NCBI GenBank assembly: GCA_016744415.1
Contig: JADGEL010000002.1
Location: 496,001-560,000, forward strand
Length of the DNA: 64,000 bases
Source of the DNA: Flavobacteriaceae bacterium
GTDB lineage: Bacteria > Bacteroidota > Bacteroidia > Flavobacteriales > Flavobacteriaceae
Direction of reading: 5' to 3'
Shown: positions 44,527 to 53,034 of the stretch, piece by piece
Position numbering within the stretch: the first letter of the stretch is position 1
Layout: each line of letters begins with the position of its first letter
The notes under the pieces: model-generated
What the model was told of the DNA's origin: nothing
Databases searched by the model: none
What the model saw: only the letters and a program-made list of their open reading frames with translations
Translations under genes and position numbers: made by a program

Positions 44527-46926
44527 ATGAAAAGAAGTATTAAAAAAGTAGCAGTCATCGGTTCTGGAATCATGGGTTCTGGAATTGCGTGTCATTTTGC
44601 AAATATCGGGGTTGAAGTTATACTCTTAGATATCGTTCCAAGAGAATTGACCGCTAAAGAAAATGCAAGTGGTTTGACGTTAGAAAATAAAAATGTGAGA
44701 AACAGAATTGTAAACGATTCTTTAAAAGCATCTTTAAAATCGAAGCCTTCTCCTATTTATGATCAAAAATTTGCAAGTAGAATTTCGACCGGGAACTTAA
44801 CCGACGATCTTCATAAGATTGCAGATGTAGATTGGATTATGGAAGTGGTAGTTGAGCGACTAGACATTAAGCAACAAGTTTTTGAGAATATTGAAAAATA
44901 TCGTAAACCTGGAACTTTAATCACATCAAACACCTCTGGGATTCCTATTTCATTTATGAATAAAGGCAGAAGTGAAGATTTTCAACAACATTTTGCTGTA
45001 ACGCACTTTTTTAATCCACCGCGTTATTTAAAACTTTTTGAAGTTGTACCTGGACCAAATTGCAAACAAGAGATTACAGATTTCTTAATGATGTATGGAG
45101 AAAAATTCTTGGGTAAAACATCCGTTTTAGCAAAAGACACTCCTGCATTTATAGGAAACCGTATCGGAATTTTTGGCATCATGAGTTTATTCCATCAAGT
45201 AAAAGAATTAGGGTTAACTATTGAAGAAGTTGATAAGTTAACAGGCCCATTAATTGGTCGCCCAAAGTCAGCAACTTTTAGAACTGTTGACGTTGTTGGA
45301 TTGGATACTTTGGTACATGTTGCCAATGGCCTGTATGAAAACTGTCCTGAAGATGAAGCACATGATTTATTTAAGCTTCCTCCTTTTATTGAAACCATGA
45401 TGAAAAACAAATGGTTGGGAAGCAAAACCAAACAAGGATTTTACAAGAAAGTTATAGCTGATGGCAAGAAAGAAATTTTGTCTTTAGATTTAGACACTCT
45501 CGAGTATAGACCAAAGAAAAAAGCAAAATTTACCACTTTAGAGTTGACTAAAAATGTTGATAATGTAATTGACCGTTTTGCAATTCTTATTAAAGGAAAA
45601 GACAAAGCAGGTGAATTTTATCGCAAAAATTTTGCAGCAATGTTTGCTTATGTACAAAATAGAATCCCTGAAATTTCTGATGAAATTTATAGAATTGACG
45701 ATGCTATGAAAGCAGGTTTTGGTTGGGAGCACGGGCCTTTCCAAATTTGGGATGCCATAGGTATAGAAAAAGGAATTGAACTGATGAAATCAGAAGGTTA
45801 TGAAGTTGTTTCATGGGTAACTGATATGTTAGCATCAGGAAACAAATCTTTCTATACTATTAAAGAAGGTGCTAAATTCTATTATGGTATTCCGACAAAA
45901 ACACTAGAAAAAATTCCAGGTCAAGATGCCTTTATCATTCTAGATAATATTAGAGAGGCAAAAACTATTTGGAAAAATAACGGAGCCGCTATTCAACATC
46001 TAGGCGATGGAGTTTTAAATGTAGAGTTTAGATCTAAAATGAATACGTTAGGTGGTGAAGTTTTAGCAGCCATCAATAAAGGAATTGATTTGGCTGAAAC
46101 TGAATATGATGCTGTAATTATAGGTAATCAAGGAGCCAACTTCTCAGTCGGAGCTAATTTAGCTATGGTATTTATGATGGCTGTAGAACAAGAATATGAA
46201 GAATTAAATTTTGCGACAAAATATTTTCAAGACACCGTAATGCGTTTGCGCTATTCTTCATGCCCAACGTTAATTACTCCGCATGCATATTCATTTGGTG
46301 GAGCTTGTGAAATGACAATGCACGCAGATAAAGTGATTGCCGCTGCAGAAACCTATATAGGATTGGTTGAGTTTGGTGTGGGTATTATCCCTGGTGGAGC
46401 TGGATCAAAAGAAATGGCAGTAAGAGCAAGTGAAGGATTATTAAAAGATGATGTAAAGCTGAATAAATTACGAGATTATTTCATCAATGTTGCTATGGCA
46501 AAAGTAGCAACTTCAGCATATGAAGCTTATGATTTAGGGTTCTTAAAACAGGATAAAGATATTGTTGTTATCAATAAAGATAGACAAATAGCAACTGCAA
46601 AAAGACATGCGATCTTAATGTTAGAAGATGGTTATACACAACCAGTTCCAAAACAAGTAAAAGTTTTAGGGCAGCAAGCATTAGGAATGTTTTTAGTAGG
46701 GACTGATAGTTTAGAGAAAGGGCATTACGCTTCAGCACATGATAAAAAAATAGCAAACAAATTGGGCTATGTGATGGCTGGTGGCGATTTATCTGAGCCA
46801 ACAATTGTTTCAGAACAATATTTATTAGACTTAGAAAGAGAAGCCTTTATGAGTTTAATGACCGAGCGTAAAACATTAGAGCGAATTGAACACATGTTAA
46901 AAACAGGAAAACCTTTAAGAAACTAA
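44527..46926 (+). CDS. 3-hydroxyacyl-CoA dehydrogenase/enoyl-CoA hydratase, beta-oxidation multifunctional protein
   Basis: 799 residues. The N-terminal NAD domain begins VAVIGSGIMGSGIACHFANI (residues about 8-27), then the HCDH domain with HFFNPPRYLKLFEVVPGP (catalytic His) and FIGNRIGIFGI; a second HCDH-C copy at about 345-430; a crotonase domain at about 490-700 with GANFSVGANLAM (oxyanion hole) and GLVEFGVGIIPGGAG (catalytic Glu). The order is the reverse of E. coli FadB (hydratase first), as is usual in Bacteroidetes. It hydrates enoyl-CoA and oxidises 3-hydroxyacyl-CoA, and works with the next thiolase. Confidence 0.95.
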   Translation: MKRSIKKVAVIGSGIMGSGIACHFANIGVEVILLDIVPRELTAKENASGLTLENKNVRNRIVNDSLKASLKSKPSPIYDQKFASRISTGNLTDDLHKIADVDWIMEVVVERLDIKQQVFENIEKYRKPGTLITSNTSGIPISFMNKGRSEDFQQHFAVTHFFNPPRYLKLFEVVPGPNCKQEITDFLMMYGEKFLGKTSVLAKDTPAFIGNRIGIFGIMSLFHQVKELGLTIEEVDKLTGPLIGRPKSATFRTVDVVGLDTLVHVANGLYENCPEDEAHDLFKLPPFIETMMKNKWLGSKTKQGFYKKVIADGKKEILSLDLDTLEYRPKKKAKFTTLELTKNVDNVIDRFAILIKGKDKAGEFYRKNFAAMFAYVQNRIPEISDEIYRIDDAMKAGFGWEHGPFQIWDAIGIEKGIELMKSEGYEVVSWVTDMLASGNKSFYTIKEGAKFYYGIPTKTLEKIPGQDAFIILDNIREAKTIWKNNGAAIQHLGDGVLNVEFRSKMNTLGGEVLAAINKGIDLAETEYDAVIIGNQGANFSVGANLAMVFMMAVEQEYEELNFATKYFQDTVMRLRYSSCPTLITPHAYSFGGACEMTMHADKVIAAAETYIGLVEFGVGIIPGGAGSKEMAVRASEGLLKDDVKLNKLRDYFINVAMAKVATSAYEAYDLGFLKQDKDIVVINKDRQIATAKRHAILMLEDGYTQPVPKQVKVLGQQALGMFLVGTDSLEKGHYASAHDKKIANKLGYVMAGGDLSEPTIVSEQYLLDLEREAFMSLMTERKTLERIEHMLKTGKPLRN

Positions 46927-46929
46927 TAA

Positions 46930-48114
46930 ATGAAAACAGCATATATAGTAACAGGATACAGAACTGCAGTTGGAAAAGCTCCAAAAGGAGTCTTTCGTTT
47001 TAAAAGACCCGATGAATTGGCTGCTGAAACTATTGAGCGTCTTTTACAAGATGTTCCACAATTAGACAAAACAAGAATTGATGATGTCATTGTTGGTAAC
47101 GCGATGCCAGAAGCTGAACAAGGATTAAATATGGGGAGACTCATTTCTTTGATGGGACTCAAAATTGATGATGTCCCTGGAATGACAGTAAATAGATATT
47201 GCGCATCAGGATTAGAAACTATTTCAATTGCTGCAGCTAAAATTCAATCAGGAATGGCTGATTGTATTATTGCAGGTGGTGCCGAAAGTATGAGTTACAT
47301 CCCAATGGGTGGTTATAGACCAGTCCCAAATTATAAATCTGCCAAAGAAGGGCATGAAGAATATTACTGGGGAATGGGGTTGACTGCTGAGGCAGTTGCG
47401 CAACAATATAAAGTATCAAGAGAAGATCAAGATGAGTTTGCATTTAAATCACATCAAAAAGCATTGCATGCATTAGACAATGGAATCTTTAAAGAAGATA
47501 TAGTTCCGATTGATGTTGAGCAAATTTTTATTGGAAGTGATGGCAAGAAACAATCAAAATCATATACTGTTAGTAATGATGAAGGGCCACGTAGAGGAAC
47601 TTCGGTAGAAGCACTTGCAAAATTAAGAGCAGTATTTGCTCAAGGTGGTAGTGTAACTGCAGGAAACTCTTCACAAATGAGTGATGGCGCAGCCTTTGTT
47701 TTAGTAATGAGCGAAGACATGGTAAAAGAATTGAATATTGAACCTATTGCAAGAATGGTTTCTTATGCTGCTATAGGGGTTGAGCCTAGAATTATGGGAA
47801 TTGGACCTGTAGCAGCGGTTCCGAAAGCTTTGAAACAAGCAGGATTATCTTTAAAAGACATTGATTTATTTGAATTAAACGAAGCCTTTGCTTCTCAATC
47901 ATTGGCGGTCATCCGTGAGTTAGGTTTGAATCAAGAAATTGTAAATGTAAATGGAGGCGCCATTGCATTAGGGCATCCTTTAGGTTGTACCGGAGCAAAA
48001 TTATCAGTGCAACTGTTTAACGAAATGAGAAGAAGAAAAAATAAATATGGAGTAGTAACAATGTGCGTAGGAACTGGTCAAGGTGCTGCAGGCGTTTATG
48101 AATTTTTAAAATAA
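46930..48114 (+). CDS. Acetyl-CoA C-acyltransferase (thiolase, FadA-like)
   Basis: 394 residues. Nucleophile Cys in NRYCASGLETIS (about residue 92), His in NEAFASQS (about 348 region) and the second Cys in GHPLGCTGAK plus MCVGTGQGAAGVYE. Cleaves 3-ketoacyl-CoA to acetyl-CoA and shortened acyl-CoA. Starts 3 bp after the dehydrogenase gene, forming the FadB/FadA-like pair. Confidence 0.96.
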   Translation: MKTAYIVTGYRTAVGKAPKGVFRFKRPDELAAETIERLLQDVPQLDKTRIDDVIVGNAMPEAEQGLNMGRLISLMGLKIDDVPGMTVNRYCASGLETISIAAAKIQSGMADCIIAGGAESMSYIPMGGYRPVPNYKSAKEGHEEYYWGMGLTAEAVAQQYKVSREDQDEFAFKSHQKALHALDNGIFKEDIVPIDVEQIFIGSDGKKQSKSYTVSNDEGPRRGTSVEALAKLRAVFAQGGSVTAGNSSQMSDGAAFVLVMSEDMVKELNIEPIARMVSYAAIGVEPRIMGIGPVAAVPKALKQAGLSLKDIDLFELNEAFASQSLAVIRELGLNQEIVNVNGGAIALGHPLGCTGAKLSVQLFNEMRRRKNKYGVVTMCVGTGQGAAGVYEFLK

Positions 48115-48120
48115 AAGAAA

Positions 48121-49911
48121 ATGAAAACTATAAAAGGAGGAGAATTCCTAATCAAAGAAGTACAATCAGAAGATATTTTTATTTCGGAAGAATTTACCGA
48201 AGAGCAAAATATGATGAAAGAAGCAGTAATTGAATTTATAGAACGCGAAGTATGGCCAAATAAAGATAGGTTCGAAAATAAAGATTATGCCCTAACTGAA
48301 AAACTAATGGGTGTAGTTGGTGAAATGGGATTGTTAGGTGTATCTATTCCTGAAGAATATGGTGGCATAGGAATGGGGTTTGTCTCAACCATGCTAGTAA
48401 CAGATTATATATCGTCAGCAACAGGATCTCTTGGAACTGCCTTTGGAGCACATACTGGAATTGGAACAATGCCAATTTTTCTATATGGAACTGAAGAACA
48501 AAAACAAAAATATTTACCAAGGTTAACATCTGATATTTTTGGGGCTTACTGTTTAACAGAGCCCGAAGCTGGTAGCGATGCTAACTCTGGAAAAACAACT
48601 GCCGAATTAACTGCTGACGGTAAACATTATAAAATCAATGGGCAAAAAATGTGGATTTCCAATGCAGGTTTTGCTAAAATTTTCATTGTATTTGCAAGAA
48701 TTGAAGATGATAAAAACATCACTGCATTTATTTTAGATTATGACAAAGAAAATCCGAATGGGGTTACTTTAGGTGAAGAAGAAGACAAGCTAGGAATTAA
48801 AGCATCATCAACAAGACAAGTGTTTTTTAGCGATACTTTGATTCCTGTAGAAAATATGTTATCTGAAAGAAATAAAGGATTTAAAATTGCCCTGAATTCA
48901 TTAAACGTAGGTCGTATTAAATTAGGAGCAGCATGTTTAGATGCCTGTAGAAGAATAATAACTGAATCTTCAAAATATGCTACGGAACGCAAACAATTTA
49001 AAACTCCTATTTCAGAATTTGGTGCTATTCGAAAGAAATTTGCAGATATGAGTACCCGTACTTTTACAAGTGATGCTGCTTGTTACAGAGCTGCAAAAGA
49101 CATCCAAAATAAAATTGACGAGCATAGAGCAAATGGTTTATCACATGAAAAATCTGAGTTAGCAGCATTTCAAGAATATTCTATTGAGTGTGCAATGATT
49201 AAGGTTTATGCTTCAGAAACTTCACAGTTTGTATCTGATGAAGGGATTCAAATTTTTGGAGGAATGGGATTCTCAACTGAGACTCCGATGGAAAGTGCAT
49301 GGAGAGATGCACGTATCACCAGAATTTATGAAGGAACCAATGAAATCAATCGTTTATTAACTGTTGGTATGTTGCTTAAAAAAGCAATGAAAGGAGAAGT
49401 TGATTTAATGACACCTGCCATGGAAGTTGGAAATAGTTTGATGGGGGTTCCGTCTTTTGAAATACCTGATTTTTCTGAAACACTATCAGAAGAAAAAGCA
49501 ATGATTGCAAAATTAAAAAAAGCATTTTTGATGGTTTCTGGTAAAGCGGTGCAAACCTACGGAATGGATTTAGATAACCATCAACAATTAATTTTAGCTG
49601 CTGCTGAAATAATGATAGAAATTTATATGGCTGAATCTGCAATTCTAAAAGCGGATAAAGTGATGAAAATGACTTCTGAAAAAGAAACTGAAGGACAAAT
49701 TGCTATGGCAAAACTATGTTTATACAATGCTGTAGAAAAGGTGAATGCAAATGGAAAAGAAGCCATTATGTATTTCTCTGAAGGTGATGAACAACGAATG
49801 ATGTTAATGGGACTAAAGCGATTTACAAAATATGTAAATGCTCCAAACACTATTGCTCTTCGTAAAATTATAGCTGCAAAAATAATTGACGAAAACAAAT
49901 ACTGCTTTTAA
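48121..49911 (+). CDS. Acyl-CoA dehydrogenase
   Basis: 596 residues, FAD-dependent. N-terminal EEQNMMKEAVIEFIEREVWP, middle CLTEPEAGSDANSGKTTA and WISNAGFAKIFIVFARI, C-terminal YEGTNEINRLL with the catalytic Glu near residue 404. A C-terminal extension of about 170 residues makes it longer than short- and medium-chain enzymes and similar to the VLCAD/ACAD9 type. Last gene of the operon, 6 bp after the thiolase; performs the first oxidation step. Confidence 0.95.
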   Translation: MKTIKGGEFLIKEVQSEDIFISEEFTEEQNMMKEAVIEFIEREVWPNKDRFENKDYALTEKLMGVVGEMGLLGVSIPEEYGGIGMGFVSTMLVTDYISSATGSLGTAFGAHTGIGTMPIFLYGTEEQKQKYLPRLTSDIFGAYCLTEPEAGSDANSGKTTAELTADGKHYKINGQKMWISNAGFAKIFIVFARIEDDKNITAFILDYDKENPNGVTLGEEEDKLGIKASSTRQVFFSDTLIPVENMLSERNKGFKIALNSLNVGRIKLGAACLDACRRIITESSKYATERKQFKTPISEFGAIRKKFADMSTRTFTSDAACYRAAKDIQNKIDEHRANGLSHEKSELAAFQEYSIECAMIKVYASETSQFVSDEGIQIFGGMGFSTETPMESAWRDARITRIYEGTNEINRLLTVGMLLKKAMKGEVDLMTPAMEVGNSLMGVPSFEIPDFSETLSEEKAMIAKLKKAFLMVSGKAVQTYGMDLDNHQQLILAAAEIMIEIYMAESAILKADKVMKMTSEKETEGQIAMAKLCLYNAVEKVNANGKEAIMYFSEGDEQRMMLMGLKRFTKYVNAPNTIALRKIIAAKIIDENKYCF

Positions 49912-49948
49912 TCAAAAAAAAACTTGATCTGAAAGTTTGACAACTTTT

Positions 49949-49983
49949 AAAGCCCTACCATTTTTTGTGAGTAGGGCTTTTTT
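49949..49983 (+). terminator. Terminator of the beta-oxidation operon
   Basis: AAAGCCCTAC pairs with GTAGGGCTTT around 12 nt, then a T-run. Confidence 0.9.
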
Positions 49984-50022
49984 AGTTAGTTTTATATCCT
50001 AATTATTTCTAAACTACTTTCT

Positions 50023-51288
50023 ATGAAAAATCTTTTTATGCTCTTACTAATTAGCATCACTTATTTCAGTTATGCACAACCAAATACTGATATTTATTTG
50101 TTTGATTTAGATACAAGCAATGGCAAGTTTATTTTGAGTAATGTCAAAAATATTTCTGATAACAAAGGTTACGACAACCAGCCTTCCTTTTTTGATGACA
50201 CTACTATTTTATACGCTGGCACTAGAAAAGGTCAAACTGATATCGTTCAATACAAAATTGATTCTGGCAAAAAAAAGTGGCTTACAAAAACTGATGGCAG
50301 TGAATACTCACCTTTAAAAATTCCATCCGAAAATGCAATATCGGCTATCCGATTAGAAAAAGATGAGACACAAAAACTATATAAGTATAATTTTAAAAAT
50401 GGAAAGACTAGTATTCTCATCGATAGAATTGTAATTGGGTATCAAACTTGGTTTAATAAAAACACCTTGGTTTCTTCGGTATTAGAAGATGATATGTTAT
50501 CACTCTATGTTTCTAATTTAAATATTGACAAGCACAATAAGATTGAACCAAATATTGGTAGATCATTACATAAAATTCCAAGTACAAATATGATTAGTTT
50601 TATTTCTAAAGCCTCAGATAATTGGGAAATTAAATCATTAGAGTTTGTGACAGGGAAAACAAAAACCATTACTACTACGCTACCGGAAGTTGAAGATATG
50701 TGTTGGCTACCTAATGGGACTATAGTAATGGGTAAGGAAAATGTCCTTTATAAATACAATCCTAATAAAGATTCTGAGTGGGCTGAAGTAGCGAGCTTAA
50801 GAGATTTTGACATCACAAACATCACTCGATTAACAGTAAATTCTGACGGGACAAAAATCGCTATAGTTGCAGAGCATGACCCAACATTAGCACCCAAACT
50901 AGAAAATATCTCTTGGATTTCTGGCAATTGGAAAGGGGAAGCATTTGGTGGAATTACTGAAGAAAATTGGAGTAAACCATCTGGCGATTCGATGATGGCA
51001 ACATTTAAATTAATAGTTGATGAGAAAGTATCTTTCTACGAAATTGAAATTATTAGAGAAGTAAGCAATACCTTAATACTTCAACTCAAACATTTTAACA
51101 ATGATTTAAAAGGATGGGAAACAAAAGATGAAACAATTGATTTCCCTCTAATAGAAGTATTACCAAGTAAGGTTGTGTTTGAGGGAATGACATTTGAAAA
51201 AACGAGCGATACTAACATGAGTGTCTTTGTAGATATGAAACAAAAAGATGGAAGTGTTGAAACAATTGAATTTAAGTATTCTAAGTAA
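50023..51288 (+). CDS. Secreted TolB-like propeller protein with C-terminal DUF6265 domain
   Basis: 421 residues. Signal peptide (LLLISITYFSYAQ), then a beta-propeller of TolB/WD40-like blades (residues about 20-290, e.g. NQPSFFDDTTILYAGTRKGQ and LTVNSDGTKIAIVAEHD). From about 296 the segment ISWISGNWKGEAFGG, then WSKPSGDSMMATFK and FEGMTFEK, resembles DUF6265, a lipocalin-like domain normally found as a free-standing secreted protein. The fusion of propeller and DUF6265 is unusual. Gene stands alone between the fad terminator and the repeat cluster. Confidence 0.8.
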   Translation: MKNLFMLLLISITYFSYAQPNTDIYLFDLDTSNGKFILSNVKNISDNKGYDNQPSFFDDTTILYAGTRKGQTDIVQYKIDSGKKKWLTKTDGSEYSPLKIPSENAISAIRLEKDETQKLYKYNFKNGKTSILIDRIVIGYQTWFNKNTLVSSVLEDDMLSLYVSNLNIDKHNKIEPNIGRSLHKIPSTNMISFISKASDNWEIKSLEFVTGKTKTITTTLPEVEDMCWLPNGTIVMGKENVLYKYNPNKDSEWAEVASLRDFDITNITRLTVNSDGTKIAIVAEHDPTLAPKLENISWISGNWKGEAFGGITEENWSKPSGDSMMATFKLIVDEKVSFYEIEIIREVSNTLILQLKHFNNDLKGWETKDETIDFPLIEVLPSKVVFEGMTFEKTSDTNMSVFVDMKQKDGSVETIEFKYSK

Positions 51289-51296
51289 CAAGTCAT

Positions 51297-51382
51297 CGTA
51301 TTTGCTAACATAGTGAAGCAATCTCATAATGCGTATTGCCAAGATTATTGAGATTGCCACGTCGTACCTCCTCGCAAAGACG
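51297..51382. repeat. REP-like repeat unit R0
   Basis: 86 bp, from CGTATTTGCTAAC to CTCGCAAAGACG. It shares GTGAAGCAATCTCA and CCACGTCGTACCTCCTCGC with R2 and R3 and has imperfect inverted ends. Starts 9 bp after the preceding gene's stop. Confidence 0.8.
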
Positions 51383-51405
51383 GAAAGATATTTTATCTTT
51401 ATTTT

Positions 51406-51661
51406 TTGAAACAAAGTGCTGTCTACTTTATGACCAATAAAAATAATACTGTATTATATATTGGTGTTACTTCAGAATTGGTTAGAAGAGTTTATAAGCA
51501 TAAAACAAAAATTTTTAAAGGGTTTACTTCAAAATATAAATGAAGCAATCAGAGAGAAACAACTTAAAAAAGGAACTAGAAAAAAGAAGAATGATTTAAT
51601 AAATATTGAAAACTCTGAATGGAAGGATTTATCAGAAGGTTGGATTTTTAATATTAGTTGA
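51406..51661 (+). pseudogene. GIY-YIG endonuclease, degraded (internal deletion and frameshift)
   Basis: The N-terminal part (TTG at 51406) reads SAVYFMTNKNNTVLYIGVTS, then ELVRRVYKHK and GFTSKYK, the GIY-YIG core of small stand-alone nucleases (URI/UPF0213 type), then stops at TGA 51541. In the next frame from 51539 the C-terminal part continues NEAIREKQLKKGTRKKKNDL and ends EWKDLSEGWIFNIS. The segment that normally joins the two, with the catalytic-region strand and Glu, is missing. The gene is therefore a recent-looking relic, sandwiched between repeat units R0 and R1. Confidence 0.8.
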
Positions 51662-51674
51662 TATTTAATTGAAC

Positions 51675-51779
51675 CGTCTTTGCGAATCCCAAAAGTGAAA
51701 CGCATTGGGATGTGGCAATCTCATTATGAGAGTTACTAGGCTTAATTAGATCGCCACGTCTTACCTCCTCGCGAAGACG
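51675..51779. repeat. REP-like repeat unit R1
   Basis: 105 bp with the longer variant of the left half (CGTCTTTGCGAATCCC...GATGTGGCAATCTC) and the common right half ending CTCGCGAAGACG. Ends are inverted repeats of each other (CGTCTTTGCGA/TCGCGAAGACG). Confidence 0.8.
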
Positions 51780-51863
51780 TCATTGCGAACGCAGTGAAGC
51801 AATCTCATGATGTATATTACAATGTTTAAACAGATCACCACGTCGTGCCTCCTCGCGAAGACG
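51778..51863. repeat. REP-like repeat unit R2
   Basis: 86 bp from CGTCATTGCGAAC to GCGAAGACG, tandem with R1 and R3, sharing the terminal CG so that the period is 84 bp. Confidence 0.8.
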
Positions 51864-51947
51864 TCATTGCGAACGTAGTGAAGCAATCTCAGGATGATTA
51901 TTGCAAAGATTAATGATATCGCCACGTCGTACCTCCTCGCGAATACG
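51862..51947. repeat. REP-like repeat unit R3
   Basis: 86 bp from CGTCATTGCGAAC to GCGAATACG; same ends and similar sequence to R2 with a diverged centre. Confidence 0.8.
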
Positions 51948-51974
51948 GACAACTAAGCGAAGAGGTATAATAAA

Positions 51975-52004
51975 AAAGAGGCGTTATGAAAATAACGCCT
52001 CTTT
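51975..52004 (-). terminator. Terminator of the 308-aa T9SS protein gene
   Basis: AAAGAGGCGTTAT-GAAA-ATAACGCCTCTTT, 13-bp perfect stem; on the minus strand it is followed by a T-run. Confidence 0.9.
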
Positions 52005-52027
52005 TAATATAAGTTTAGTAGACTCCT

Positions 52028-52954
52028 CTATTCTATCAATAATCTACTAGTTGATGTTTTTCCTTCCTCAACAACTTTTAGGATATATACACCTGCATTT
52101 AATGACTCCACATTTATGGCACCATTTTGTTGTATGTCTGTAGCCAAAACTTGTTTACCTAGTACATCAAAAATCTGTACCGATTTAGCAGCATTACTCA
52201 TTGTAGTAATCGTTAATCTACCATCTACAACAGGGTTTGGGTACGCTGTAAAGTTTTCGATTTCGTTTCTTTCAGCTGAAAGTACCCAATCAGAATATAC
52301 TCTAATATAATCAATAGCGATATCTTCATCACCTGAATTAAGATCAAATTCAAAAGTAAATACAATTTCATCTCCGCCACTAATTGGAATATCAAATACT
52401 ATATATTCTGCAAAAGTTGAAGTAATTTCTGTTCCATTTCCTTCACCGTCAAAATTTGTATCAATTCTAGGTGGGTTATTAGTTGTACTTCCCGTATCTT
52501 CTCCTTCTATCCATAATAAATTTTGAGGCAACCCTCCATCAATTGAATAGGTAATATGTAAATAATCTGGATCGTCCCAATCTTGATTTGACCCATCATC
52601 ATCTTCCGCAATTAACATTCCAATATCTATAGTGCTATGACCTGTTACAGTAATAGATTTAGTTGTTAAAGTTAAAGGTCTAGTAGCACCTTCACCATCT
52701 ATGTCTTGAGCTGCAAAGTAATTAGATCCATTTGGAGATGAAACTACATAACCACCCGAAATAGTTAAAGCCTCACTTGTGTTTAAAAAAAAGTCGGAAG
52801 ATCCATCAGAAAATTCGGATATAGCTCCATTCGCATCAGAAGTTGTATAATTAGATCCATCTCCTGGAACTTCAAAATCTTCAATGTACAATAGTTGCCC
52901 AAAAGACAAAACTGTAATAAAAAGAGTTGCTAGTGTAAAGTAAATTTTTTTCAT
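52028..52954 (-). CDS. T9SS type A sorted secreted protein
   Basis: 308 residues. Signal peptide (YFTLATLFITVLSFGQ). The central part (about 25-225) is a beta-sandwich, Asp/Ser/Thr-rich, with AQDIDGEGATRPLTLTTKSI, DDDGSNQDWDDPDYLHITYS and DEDIAIDYIRVYS, of a jelly-roll type seen in secreted enzymes' accessory domains. The C-terminal 75 residues (AYPNPVVDGRLTI, QIFDVLGKQVL, LNAGVYILKVVEEGKTSTSR) are a type A T9SS signal. Catalytic function not evident. Tandem with the next T9SS gene, but each has its own terminator. Confidence 0.87.
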   Translation of the reverse strand: MKKIYFTLATLFITVLSFGQLLYIEDFEVPGDGSNYTTSDANGAISEFSDGSSDFFLNTSEALTISGGYVVSSPNGSNYFAAQDIDGEGATRPLTLTTKSITVTGHSTIDIGMLIAEDDDGSNQDWDDPDYLHITYSIDGGLPQNLLWIEGEDTGSTTNNPPRIDTNFDGEGNGTEITSTFAEYIVFDIPISGGDEIVFTFEFDLNSGDEDIAIDYIRVYSDWVLSAERNEIENFTAYPNPVVDGRLTITTMSNAAKSVQIFDVLGKQVLATDIQQNGAINVESLNAGVYILKVVEEGKTSTSRLLIE

Positions 52955-52985
52955 AATTTTAATAGTTTAAGTTTTAATAGTAAAA

Positions 52986-53017
52986 AAATACGCCCTCTAG
53001 TTTTTGAGGGCGTATTT
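52986..53017 (-). terminator. Terminator of the 573-aa T9SS protein gene
   Basis: AAATACGCCCTC pairs with GAGGGCGTATTT around an 8-nt loop; minus-strand T-run follows. Confidence 0.9.
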
Positions 53018-53034
53018 ATATAGTTAATAATTGA

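Noticed and set aside
51675-51947. Tandem 84-bp units as a CRISPR array
   Set aside because: Units are palindromic at their ends, similar across most of their length, and lack the short identical repeat plus unrelated spacer pattern; no cas genes are present.
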